Below, piece after piece: positions 12,286 to 22,276 of a DNA stretch of 64,000 nt (within the stretch, counting starts at the first letter, position 1; each line of letters opens with the position of its first letter). The notes under the pieces are model-generated. The model was not told the DNA's origin and did no database searches. It worked only from the letters and a program-made list of their open reading frames with translations. The position numbers and the translations under genes were made by a program. This DNA is from Monoplex corrugatus (Eukaryota; Mollusca; Gastropoda; Littorinimorpha; Ranellidae), in the NCBI GenBank assembly GCA_030674185.1, contig JAPXFY010000031.1:34673551-34737550 (forward strand), written 5' to 3'.

Positions 12286-13722
12286 TTACTACAGAGATGA
12301 TTGATGCCCTGGAGGAATTTGGTATTGAAGAAATAACAGTCCTCCTAAATGAAATTCACGACACTGGAAAAATCCCCAAAGATATGTCAAAATCAATTTT
12401 CTTTGCACTTCCAAAGAAGACAGGGGCTATAGAATGCGAACTCTATAGCAAAATCAGTTTGATGAATCACGTAACAAAAATCCTGTTAAGAATATTCATG
12501 ATGAGGACATGGAATAGAATCAAAAGAGAAATATAAGAATAACAGTGTGGATTTGTGGAAGGGAAAGGAACTATTAATGCCATATACATCCTAAGAACAA
12601 CCATAGAGAGGTCAATCGAGTTGAACAAAGATTTCATTTATGCTTTGTTGATTATACCAAGGCTTTCGATTGGGTAAAACATGAAGAATTGATCAACCAA
12701 CTAGAAAGACTCAATATTGATGGAAAAGATCTACGAATAATCAAAAATATGTATTGGGAACAAACACCTGCAATGAGAATAGAAAACGGTAAAAGCTCTT
12801 TCCAAAATATCAAAAGAGGAGTCAGGCAAGATTGTTTTGTCACCAGATCTGTTTTCACTTTACAACGAAAACATCATGAGAAACACAGAAGAATACCCTG
12901 GATTAAAGGTTGGAGGAAAAATGATAAACAATATTCGATACGCAGGTGACACCGTGCTAATTGCAGAAAATGAAAGGGACCTACAAAACTTTGTGAATAT
13001 AATAGAAATAGAAAGCAAAGGTATGGGTTTGGAGTTTAACAGTAAGAAGACTGAAGACATGGTAATCAGTAAAAAAACCCATAAAATCCCCTCATACAAA
13101 ATGACATCAAACGGCACAACTTTGAGACAGGTCGATAACTTTAAATATCTGCGAACGATCATCTCACCAGACGGCAGATTCACATCAGAAAAACCCAGCA
13201 GAATCGGCCAAGCCAAAAACAGCATTCATGAAAATGGAAAGCATTCTTACCAACAAATGCCTATCAATTAACATCAGGAAGAGAAATCTTGAATGCTATA
13301 TAGAACCGATACTGTTATACGGTTGTGAGGCGTGGACAGTCAACAAGCAAAGCCAGAACAAGATTGAGGCAGCCGTAACGTGGTTTCTAAGAAGAATGTT
13401 GAGAGTTCCATGGACAGCAAAGAATTCAGACGAGGCAGTCTTGATGGAGGCAGCCACAAGAAGATCATACGTAAGGAAGATCAGGAAAAGACAGGCAACA
13501 TTTATAGGCCATTTTATGAGGAAAGGAGAATTAGAGCACTTGGTCACAACAGGAAAGCTGGAGGGAAAGAGAGCACCAGGTAGACCCAGGAAAAAATATT
13601 GGACGGACTTGCAGAATGGCTGAGGACAAAGAGGGTGGAAGATGTGCTTGCGGCAACAAGGGATACATGTATATGGAGGGTCATGATCGCCAATGCCATG
13701 TGGCAGGGCACTTGGTGATTTA
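12286..13722 (+). mobile_element. LINE RT and C-terminal region, inactive (YAGD at active site)
   Basis: In successive frames it reads EEFGIEEITVLLNEIHDTGK, ALPKKTGAIECELYSKISLM, INQLERLNIDGKDLRIIKNM and PDLFSLYNENIMRN, then GKMINNIRYAGDTVLIAE, and a C-terminal CYIEPILLYGCEAWTVNKQS with WFLRRMLRVPW, ending at IANAMWQGT (about 13712). The palm C-motif, normally YADD, is YAGD, so a catalytic Asp is gone. There are also at least three frameshifts, including one around GVRQ. It is inserted within a sequence that is continuous at 15225-15330, which defines its boundaries. 5'-truncated: no endonuclease. Confidence 0.9.
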
Positions 13723-13839
13723 TCATAAAAAAAACATGAAAATTACATAACCATGGTGCTATCCCTCGGCAATGGTTCGTTGAAATTAACCGAAATTGGC
13801 AGACAGTATTACTCCTTAACATTGATCAACGCTTAATGA

Positions 13840-14066
13840 TCCAACCATCCATGCACCCATGCATCCATCCATCCATCCATCCATCATCCATCCATCCATC
13901 CATCCATCCATCCATCCATATCCATCCATCCATCATCCATCCATCCATCCATCCATGTATCTGTCTGTCAATCTGTCTGTCTGTCAGTCTGTCTGTCAGT
14001 CTGTCTCTCCATCCATCCATCCATCCGTCCATCGATCCATCCATCGATCCATCCATCCATCCATCT

Positions 14067-14099
<33 letters not shown>

Positions 14100-14147
14100 A
14101 TCTATCTATATCTATCTATCTACCTATCTATCTATCTATCTTCTATC

Positions 14148-14178
<31 letters not shown>

Positions 14179-14213
14179 CTATCTCTATCTATCTATCTAT
14201 CTATCTATCATCT
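13840..14213. repeat. (ATCC)n/(GTCT)n/(TATC)n tract, copy 2
   Basis: ATCC repeats to about 13958, GTCT/CAGT repeats to about 14007, ATCC again, then TATC repeats to 14213. It is part of the duplicated unit that begins at about 13798. Confidence 0.95.
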
Positions 14214-15213
14214 GGGTCATTCTCCTGAAGTCTGGTCAGTTGGTACCACTGCTTTTAAGCAGCCAATATAAAAGGCTTTTTGAAAACAAAATCTTACGAT
14301 ATTGTTATACTTCGTTTGTAAAATGTTCCAGTAATTGAAGAAAATGAAAAAAAAAGTGTGTGTGTGTTTCGTATTATTTACTCTACAGCATTTTTTGTTG
14401 GAAAAATGAGAGATTTTTGTAGCTAGATTTGTGACATGAGTTCAGACTGGTAGATCGATCACAATTATTTCCTACATACATGACCGAAATCAATACAACC
14501 TGTTTCGACAGTGAAGAAAGAATGTAAATGTGTCTCTGACATCAATTTTCACTGCATTGTATCCATGGATGATCGATATATGCTTGGAGGTCGATCAGTG
14601 TCCCGAACGTTCCATACGGTGTCTTCACTGTAGCGATAACTTAAGTAAGTCGTGCCTTTAAAATAGAAGGCATTTGGAATTTCCGATGTGATTCATTAAA
14701 AACACAAACATTTTTCATAATGATTCACGTCAATAAGTGATATGAGAGAGAAGAGGCGAGTGAGAAATAATCACTTGATTACGCATTGGGTGCATGGTGT
14801 CTTCAAAACCATGAAACGCTCGAGACAAACAGAGGATCTATTTCGTCAACTTCCCTGAACTTTGACCGACCTTGGCGTATGAATCTCACTTTCCCTCCTT
14901 TGCAGCAGGATTTTGCACTACTTCACAAAGGATATGTCGTTATTCAGTATATTTCGAAAAATGTCACTTCATTGACCATTTTAACAAGCACATAGATGCC
15001 TTTTCAGTGTCTCATGTAACACATGAGACACTGCAGCATATGCAACATTATATTATATTTCATCAAGTTCCAAATATTGGGTCAATTTGTGCATTACAGT
15101 TCTGTATACTATAGATATCAAGCTTTCATTTTCGGTTAACATTAAAAAAAATAAAAAGTTTGATTTTTTATTTGTCATGTCACAATACTGACCAGTCTTC
15201 AGGAGAATGGCCC
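14214..15213. mobile_element. 1.0-kb non-autonomous TIR DNA transposon
   Basis: The left end 14214-14239 and the reverse complement of 15188-15213 match at 24 of 26 positions (starting GGGYCATTCTCCTGAAG). The element is exactly 1000 bp by these limits and has no transposase-like frame. It sits between TATC and ATCC simple repeat, so the target duplication cannot be read. A second, left-truncated copy is at 48015-48512. Confidence 0.85.
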
Positions 15214-15340
15214 ATCCATCTATTTATTATGCAAGTTTCATAGTCATATTTACCATAAAAAATATGAACATTGTATGACCATGGTGCTATCCCTCGGCAA
15301 TGGTTGGTTGAAATTACCCAAAATTGGCAGGTTTCACACT

Positions 15341-15707
15341 GCCTACATTTCAGGCCTCGTTTAGAAACTTATTGTGCTCAATACCGAGCCCCGTACACAG
15401 TAATTCAAAATGTGCCAAACATACATTTATTATAATGGTTGCTAAAGAAAATCTGTACGTGAGTATCCTCCCACTTTGACCTCTGTTTTCACAAGACAAG
15501 GATTATGTATATGTGGCATTTCAACTAGCCACAACTCCTCTAGATTTTGTATATTTATCCATTATTAGAAAGGAAATGTTATGCCCTTTTCACACATATC
15601 AACTTGATATCTCCAACAATCGACTGATATGTTCCTCTGTGTCAGAATGGTCTCCTCCCCAAACACACACAAACACACATACACATGAGCGTATGTGTGT
15701 GTGCGTG
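15341..15707. other. Unrecognised intron sequence
   Basis: No gene or repeat recognised. Frames are short. Confidence 0.5.
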
Positions 15708-15718
15708 CGTGCGTGTGG

Positions 15719-15793
<75 letters not shown>

Positions 15794-15832
15794 GTGTTGT
15801 GTGTGTTGTGTGTGGTGTGTATGTGTGTGTGT
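15708..15832. repeat. (TG)n microsatellite
   Basis: A TG tract with TTG interruptions toward its right end. Confidence 0.95.
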
Positions 15833-16039
15833 AAAGTAAAATTTAGAGGTCTGAATAGGCCCGAATGGCGGAAGGTAGAGGTCGTACTTTCCAATCTGAC
15901 TGCACTAGGTGGAGTCAATGTCTAAGAGAACTGTGCACACGGCCTCCAGGTCCACACAGCTGTGATGGATACCTGACCCTGTTCAGTTGGAGAAAGTCAT
16001 GCAGCAAAGGTGAGGAGATGGACACCTTCCTCGTTGGAT

Positions 16040-16290
16040 TGGATTGGTCTTATTGTTATTGTTATTGCCATTGCCATTGTTATTGTCATTGTTATTGTTA
16101 TTGTTATTGTCATTGTTATTGTTATGTTGTTGTTGTTGTTATGTTTTGTCAATGTTATTGTTGTTGTTATCATCAATGTTATTGTTATTGTCAATGTTAT
16201 TGTTATTGTCAATGTTATTGTCATTGTTATTGTCATTGTTGTTGTCATTGTTATTGTCATTGTTATTGTTGTTGTTTATTGTTGTTGTCA
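16040..16290. repeat. (ATTGTT)n/(ATTGTC)n hexamer tract
   Basis: About 40 copies of ATTGTT/ATTGTC/ATTGCC. Multiple open frames (poly-VI, poly-CYCH, poly-LL) are composition artefacts. Confidence 0.93.
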
Positions 16291-16526
16291 CAACGAATTA
16301 TTTTCCATTTTGAAATGCAGGTTGCTGTCTGCGGGGAAAACAAGTCGCCATAGTACGATGCCACCCGTATTTCTCCTCATTGTATGCATGTAATTTTCTC
16401 TATGTATGAAAGTAGAGTTTGTACGCTTTGTCAGGGGCATCTTTTTTGTTGCCGAGGGATCTTCTGCGTGCGCTAAATGCACGCTGTACATTTTCATCAT
16501 CATCGTTAGCAGCAGCAACAACAACA

Positions 16527-16985
16527 TCATGTGCCCTGCCGCATGGCGTTGGCGATCGTGGCCCTCCACGCGAATTTATGTTTGGTCGCTGCCAGTTTAT
16601 TTCCCAACCTCTCTATTTTCATCCACTCAGCACATCCATTCAGTATTTTCTCCCTGGGTCTACCTGGTGCTCTTTTGCCCACCAGCTTTCCTGTTGTAAC
16701 TAGGTGATTAAATTTCTGTCGCCTCATAAAATGTCCTATAGATATTGTTTGTCCTTTCCTGATCTTCTTCATTAAAGTTATTTTTGTGTTTGCCTCTGTT
16801 AGGTCTCGCTGGTTTTCTTTACTGTCCATGGATATCGCATTTCAGCAGCCTCAATCTTGTTCTGACTGAGTGCTGACTGTCCACGTTTCGCGTCAGTAAA
16901 CAACGATGTATGTTCTATATAACACATAAGTACTGTCTTCCTGATGTTAATTGACAGGCATTTGTTGGGAAGAACGATTGCAATT
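16527..16985 (-). mobile_element. LINE C-terminal fragment (family of 12286-13722)
   Basis: The minus frame reads KKIRKGQTISIGHFMRRQ, HLVTTGKLVGKRAPGRPREK and ATIANAMRQGT, the same C-terminus as at 13480-13720. The upstream part to 16985 carries NKIEAAEM and QMPVN in other frames. 5'-truncated and inactive. Confidence 0.88.
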
Positions 16986-17084
16986 TTCGTTTAATAGAAA
17001 CTTTGGGGAGAGCTGAATAGAAGATCTCAGAGGAAAAATCGCTTTCAAGCGTTTCGGCCCTTAACTTTTGACATTCTAAGGGGG

Positions 17085-17260
17085 CTGGGTCGAATCCAGG
17101 TCATAAACCTGGATGCCCTTTTGTCGTTGCTTCTTTTTTTTAATAGAAAATTGTTTACCACCTGAGTTCGAACCTGTGCATTTAAGGTGGACAGACGTCT
17201 CAAGGCTAAGTCATCCTTGTGACGGATATGTTAACCACTTAGTTCGGACACCAGCAACAT
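17085..17260 (-). mobile_element. Candidate tRNA-derived SINE
   Basis: On the minus strand AACTAAGTGGTTAAC resembles a pol III A box. It is followed about 50 nt later by GGTTCGAACTC, a B-box match. A second B-box-like GGATTCGACCC follows near 17095. Spacing fits a tRNA head, but the cloverleaf is degenerate and the body is undefined. Confidence 0.45.
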
Positions 17261-17690
17261 AGAGGGGAATTTTAAGCCTCATGAAGTTCACTTTGGTTCC
17301 TTCTGGTCCAGATCCAGATGGAACTCATTTCTGCTACTTCTGTTATTGCCTTTAGGGCATTAGTCCTCTCTCTCCTTGAAATCGAAAGTTGTTTATGAGA
17401 TTATTGGCTGGTGTGCCTATCAACCCCCTTGCTCTGACCTCTGCGGTGAGGACTTAGGCTTGAAAGTCCAGAGGTCCTCAACTTGCCGGATAGACTGGCA
17501 TATTTTAAACCTTGTAGATATGGGCTTCCTCTATTATTCTTTCCTACGACACAGTGAAATCGATCAGACTTATTTGTTTTGATGAATGGGAGTGGAGAAC
17601 GATATCCTGTCTCATGCCACTCTTAATGGTGATTTCTAGTGGTGTGTTTTTTCCATCGTGGTCACTGAAACGTTCTTGCAAAGAATACCT
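17261..17690. other. Unrecognised intron sequence left of exon 3
   Basis: No gene or repeat recognised. The 68-codon open frame at 17376-17582 has no family resemblance and is probably chance. Confidence 0.5.
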
Positions 17691-17692
17691 AC

Positions 17693-17788
17693 CTGAGCCC
17701 GTGGCCAAAATAACCTGTTGGAGACAGTAGAGATTGACAGGCCGACCTGAGAACAGTCTGTATTCTTCACAAATGTTTCGTGCGTCAG
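17693..17788 (-). CDS. P450 exon 3: short B-helix exon with FSGRP
   Basis: This 96-bp exon was found by looking for the segment missing between exons 2 and 4. The acceptor is TTTACTTTCAG, ending at 17789. The donor is CAG|GTAGGT at 17692. In the frame required by exon 4 it reads DARNICEEYRLFSGRPVNLY, then CLQQVILATGS, with a final G completed by exon 4 (G|GA). FSGRP corresponds to the F-x-x-RP stretch found before the BC loop in CYP2-clan proteins. The 3' phase agrees exactly with exon 4; the 5' phase requires the weaker exon 2 donor. The foldback element at 17834-18551 begins only about 45 bp upstream of the acceptor. Confidence 0.83.
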
Positions 17789-17833
17789 CTGAAAGTAAAC
17801 GACAGCAGGTAAATAAGCTTCCTTCAACTTGAA

Positions 17834-18551
17834 GGGGCAGACCTACCCAGATTTGGGTACCAAGATTGTGATGTTCAGTGTTTCAGTTCTAATTAACCAG
17901 TCACCATGATATTTAGCAAGAAGATACCTCAGACAGTATTCTTTGGATTGAATATTTTTGTTGGGGTCTGTGAGTTATGAAAAGTTGACAAAAATAATTA
18001 ATTAATTAATTAATTGCGATTTTTCGCGAGATTGTATACATCAGACATAATATGTTCAAATGTTTTCATCCGATTTCCTTGATATTTGGCACACATATAG
18101 CAGGGACAGGTAGTCAAATCTTGCAGTTCTGCTTGAAAGAAACATTTTTATCAAAAGTTGTATTATAATTTTTTTTATTAAAATTATTTTAAAAATTGGT
18201 GTGATGATTGTACAGAAATAATGATATATCGTACAGCTAAGATTTTACTACATGCCATACATACTATACAGATGTGTTTGCTCACTAAATATCAAATTCT
18301 TAACATGAATACATGTATATGTGTAGTTATAAATGTCACAGTATGTACTATATTTTTTCATTTTCGCGAGAACATTTTTCAATTAATTAATTTTTGTCAA
18401 CTTTTCATAACTCACAGACCCCAACAAAGATATTCAATCCAAAGAATACTGTCTGAGGTATATTCTTGCCAAATATCATGGTGATTGGTTAATTAGAACT
18501 GAAACACTGAACATCACAATCTTGGTACCCAAATCTGGGTAGGTCTGCCCC
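17834..18551. mobile_element. 718-bp foldback (long-TIR) element
   Basis: About 185 bp at the left (from GGGGCAGACCTACCCAGAT) is mirrored as reverse complement at the right (about 18364-18551), with only scattered mismatches. Both arms share TTGGGTACCAAGATTGTGA, CTCAGACAGTATTCTTTGG and GTGAGTTATGAAAAGTTGAC. The 340-bp centre is A/T-rich and has no coding frame. It could form a very large hairpin in the P450 pre-mRNA, 45 nt before exon 3. Confidence 0.88.
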
Positions 18552-19289
18552 CTTAACTTTGTTTCATGAGAACTTTATTCAGATCTGTAAACATCTTTCT
18601 ATTATTGAATACGGTAAGAACGCCGTCTTTTCAGAAAAAATCATTTTAATCCATCACCAATAAGAATGATAATGACGATGAAATGATAGTGGTAGTAGGC
18701 CTCTGAGGGCTTTTTATGATTTGATTGTGCCCTCGAGATGCCCTGTGGATGATTTTGTATACTTGTCTTCGAGATGCCTTGTTGTTTCACAAGAATTTGT
18801 TTCGTGATGATTTTTTGTGTGTCTCTATGAGATGACCCGGGGATGAACTTTTTGTGTATCTCCTTGTAGCGATGTGGAATATACAACGTTAGTACGATGT
18901 TGTGTATTTGATGGGATTTATGGCATTAAGCTTGTTTTGAGACCCGTTCGTGGGGTTTAACCAGCCTGGGACTGCCAAGCTGGGTTAGACAGCGTTCCGG
19001 TTAAGATTGCCGATAGCGGACGCTATCGTCAGGTCGACCGTGCAGACTGGTAGCTATGTGCGTTTGCTGTTAGAGTCCGGGCGCTGTGGTGTTTTTGGAT
19101 GTTAGTTTTTTGTGTGTGTGCAGTGAATAATTTTGTTTAAGATACATTTAAAATGTGATTTGTGAACTCCTGTATTGTTGGATGACAGCTATCAAATATG
19201 GGTGAATGAAAAAAGTAGTTTTGTTGACCATTCCTGAGTGTTGGGGCGATAGGTAGATAGGTCTGTAAATTCTGTCTATCCCTCTTAAG
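18552..19289. other. Unrecognised intron sequence
   Basis: No element recognised. 19010-19035 contains a short perfect palindrome (GATAGCG/CGCTATC). Confidence 0.5.
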
Positions 19290-20003
19290 AAGATCAGGTC
19301 TTAGCGAGCCTGACAACTATGGATGATGCGCCCAAATGTCGTGTCGAATTGAGTTGGCGCCTTGGAGCAGCGTCGGCTGTGGCTGGTAAGGCCGATGCGG
19401 GAAAGACAGACTCTGCTACATTGGATGCATGTATGGATGCTGGCCATGGGGTTGCCTTCACAGGATCTTGCTTTCCGCCTGACTGTCTTTTCCTCAGTAA
19501 GGTCTGGATCTTCTTTTCCTCCAACCGAGTTGTTTCTGGAGCCCACTGCGCCATCTGCTGCTGCCGGCTGCTGTGTCTTCCCAACTCTCTGTCTTGATGT
19601 CCAGAGCTTTCATATCGCGTTTGCAGACGTCTTTGTACCGTAGCTGGGGCGACCAAGAAATCTCTTGCTGGAGACTAGTTCACCATAAAGGATATCCTTT
19701 GGGATACATCTCTCTTCCACCCGGCGCACATGGCCATGCCAGCACGGCGTGCGTTGTCTTAGCAGTGGGTGGATGGGGGGGAGGGGGAGAGACCAGCACA
19801 TGCTAGGACCTGGGCGTTTGATGTTTTGTCACTTCACTTGATGTCGAAGACACGGCGAAGACAGTGCAAGTGAAAGCTGTTCAGCTTTCGCTCTTGTTTG
19901 GCATATTTTGTTCATGTCCATACAGTAGAGTGTTATGATACAGCATCCAGTTTATGGATACAGGATTTCAGCATTTTTTTCACCCCGCCATTTTGGTCAG
20001 AGT

Positions 20004-20131
20004 TATAATAATAATAATTACAATATTTATATAGCGCAAAATCTTGATAAAATCAAATCTAAGCGCTGAAACACACACACACGCACGCACGCACACACAC
20101 GCACGCACGCACGCACACACACGCACTCACA

Positions 20132-20164
<33 letters not shown>

Positions 20165-20243
20165 ACACACACACACACACACGCACACGGCTATAAATGG
20201 GGAGAAAGAATAAAAGCAATGGAAAATTATAGAGAGCATATCA
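20004..20243 (-). mobile_element. Short interspersed element with internal CA tract and (ATT)n tail
   Basis: On the minus strand it ends TTGCGCTATATAAATATTGTAA followed by ATT repeats, as expected for a retroposed tail. The same left block (AATATTTATATAGCGCAAAA) and right block (GGCTATAAATGGGGAGAAAG) recur at 31108-31352, in each case surrounding a CA/CG-rich tract (here 20071-20190). No A or B box seen. Confidence 0.7.
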
Positions 20244-20773
20244 GCTTTGAGTTCTCCCAGACACGGGCAGTAAGTCAGCCTGAGGTTGCTGCAGCATGCC
20301 AATGTGCTTGTTGATCTTGGTATCGAGGGACAGATTATTGCTGATGATGGACCCGAGGTATGTGAACTTGTGAACGATATCAAGTTCGTAGTTGTCGATG
20401 ATGGAATGTCCACGTCTTGGCTCAGCACGTTCGTCTTTTACAGATGGTCAGACCAAAGTCTTTGCAGGCTTGAGAAAATCTATGAGACACTGAAGCTGTT
20501 GCTCGACAAAAAGCAGGTATCTGAAAATGGCCTCGCGCACTTCTGTTTTTACTTTCAGTCTCGCGAGGATGAAGACTCGCCCGTCAAATCTGGTGCGTGG
20601 GTATACTCCTTCCGTTGCAGTCCCAAAAGCATGCTTCAGGGGCATGGAAAATAAGATGTCGAACAGGGTGGGAGCAAGGACACAGCCTTGCTTGACGCCA
20701 GTTTTGATGTCAAAAGGTTTGGACATGTTACTCTCGTACTAGATGGTTGCCTTCATATCAGGCTGTGCAGATT

Positions 20774-20792
20774 TGGTGGGGGGGGGGGGGGG
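20774..20792. repeat. Poly-G run
   Basis: A run of about 13 or more G within the LINE, a likely polymerase-slippage or assembly-sensitive site. Confidence 0.8.
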
Positions 20793-21424
20793 TCCCAGTT
20801 TCAGGAAAATGTTGAACAGTCCATCACTGTTGATCAGATCAAAGGCCTTGGTGAGGTCGATGAAGGCAATGTAGAATGGCTTTTGCTGTTCTCTGCATCT
20901 CTCTTGTAGTTGATGAAGAGAAAGAACTCATGTCTACTGTGGAGCGTTCTGATCAGAAGCCGCACTGGGACTCAGAGAAGATGCGCTCAGCTAGTTTTCG
21001 GAGACACGACAACACGACTCGGGCGTACAGTTTGCCTGCAACTTTTAGTAGGGAAATGCCTCTATAGTTGTTACAGTGGTTTCTGTTTCCCTTATCCTTG
21101 TAAGGGTGACAATCCTGGCATCTCTCATGTCTTGTGGTACTGCTCATTCTCTCCAACACTGACAGAGGACATCATGTAGGGGCTGCAGGAGGGTGTTCTT
21201 GCAGTGCTTGATGAGGTCTGGGGGCATGCCATCATTACCAGGTGCTTTCCCGCAGGCCAAGCTGCCAATTGCCTTGCGGAATTCTTCCAATGTTGGTTTA
21301 GCATCTAGTTCCTCTATGATGGGCAGAAGTTCGATGGCATTGAAGGCTGAGGTGGCAACGAAGTTCTCCCTGGAGTATAGCTCTGAGTAGTGTTCCACCC
21401 ATCTCTCCATCTATTTGCCTTTGT

Positions 21425-22275
21425 CAATGTTGTGTTGTGCTCTGTTGTGCAGTGTTGTGCTTTGTTGTGCTGTTCTGTGTTGTGCTGTGTTATGTTGTGC
21501 TGTGTTGTGTTATGTTGTGCTGTGTTGTATTGTGCTGTGCTGTTTTGTTCTGTTGGTTCTGGTGTGTTGTGTTGTGTTGTGCTTGGATGTGCTGCGCTTC
21601 GTTCTGTTATGTTGTGGTCTATTATGCTACTATGTTGTGTGAGTGGTGTATTATGCTACTGTGTTGTGTGGTGTTGTGTGGTGTATTATGCTACTGTGTT
21701 GTGTGGTGTTGTGTGGTGTATTATGCTAATGTGTTGCGTGGTGTTGTGTGGTGTAACATGCTACCGTGTTGTGTGGTGTTGTGTGGTGTATCATGCTACC
21801 GTGTTGTGTGGTGTTGTGTGGTGTATCATGCTACCATGTTGTGTGGTGCAGTGTGTGTATTATGCTAATGTGTTGTGTTGTGTTGTGTGGTGTATCATGC
21901 TACTGTGTTGTGTGGTGTATTATGCTACTGTGTTGTTTGGTGTGGTGTATTATGCTACTGTGTTGTTTGGTGTGGTGTATTATGCTACTGTGTTGTGTGG
22001 TGTGGTGTATTATGCTACTGTGTTGTGTGGTGTATTATGCTACTGTGTTGTTTGGTGTGGTGTATTATGCTACTGTGTTGTGTGGTGTGGTGTATTAATG
22101 CTACTGTGTTGTGTGGTGTGGTGTATTATGCTACTGTGTTGTGTGGTGTGGTGTATTATGCTAATGTGTTGTGTGGTGTTGGTGTGGTGTATTATGCTAC
22201 TGTCATGTGGTGTGGTGTATTATGCTACTGTGTTGTGTGATGTTGAGTATTATGCTACTGTGTTGTGTGGTGTGG
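21425..22275. repeat. TGTTG / GTGTGGTGTATTATGCTACT satellite, array 1
   Basis: It begins as (TGTTGTG/TGTTGTGC)n and becomes a 25-33 bp unit with GTGTGGTGTATTATGCTACT and GTGTTGT. It starts exactly where the minus-strand LINE ends. The same compound structure occurs at 28213-29760. Long poly-CVV frames are artefacts. Confidence 0.93.
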
Positions 22276-22276
22276 T

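Larger units (their letters stand above)
13798..15340. repeat. Tandem duplicate of the exon 4 edge and upstream intron, split by the TIR element
   Basis: CAGACAGTATTACTCC...ATTGATCAACGCTT at 13798 resembles 12087-12120, i.e. the first bases of exon 4, its acceptor and the intron. Both copies then run through ATCC/TATC repeats, TTATGCAAG and CATAGTCATATTTACCATA to CCATGGTGCTATCCCTCGGC. Copy 1 is split by the LINE at 12286-13722 and resumes at 13723. Copy 2 is split by the TIR element and resumes at 15214. Confidence 0.8.
19290..21425 (-). mobile_element. 5'-truncated EN/RT LINE copy (same family as 24480-28213)
   Basis: Minus-strand reading from 21425: MERWVEHYSELYSRENF, ACGKAPGNDGMPPDLIKHCK, NNYRGISLLKVAGKLYARV, FSESQCGF and GVKQGCVLAPTLFDILF, down to a terminal C2H2-like CIQCSRVCLSRIGLTSHSRR near 19400. 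Domain order matches the plus copy, which starts the homologous MERWAEYYS at about 26450. The endonuclease is therefore missing here. Internal stops and frameshifts are frequent. A second short element (20004-20243) is inserted in it. Confidence 0.9.

Noticed and set aside
14570..14660. Minus-strand stretch containing DRPPS considered as the missing P450 exon 3
   Set aside because: It lies inside the 1.0-kb TIR element, has no suitable splice phase, and a far better exon with FSGRP and matching phases was found at 17693-17788.
15865..16353. 162-codon plus frame with several cysteines at its start
   Set aside because: Two thirds is the ATTGTT hexamer repeat; the first 50 residues match no domain I know and have no supporting splice or start context.
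17376..17582. 68-codon plus frame next to P450 exon 3
   Set aside because: No recognisable motif and on the opposite strand to the host gene.
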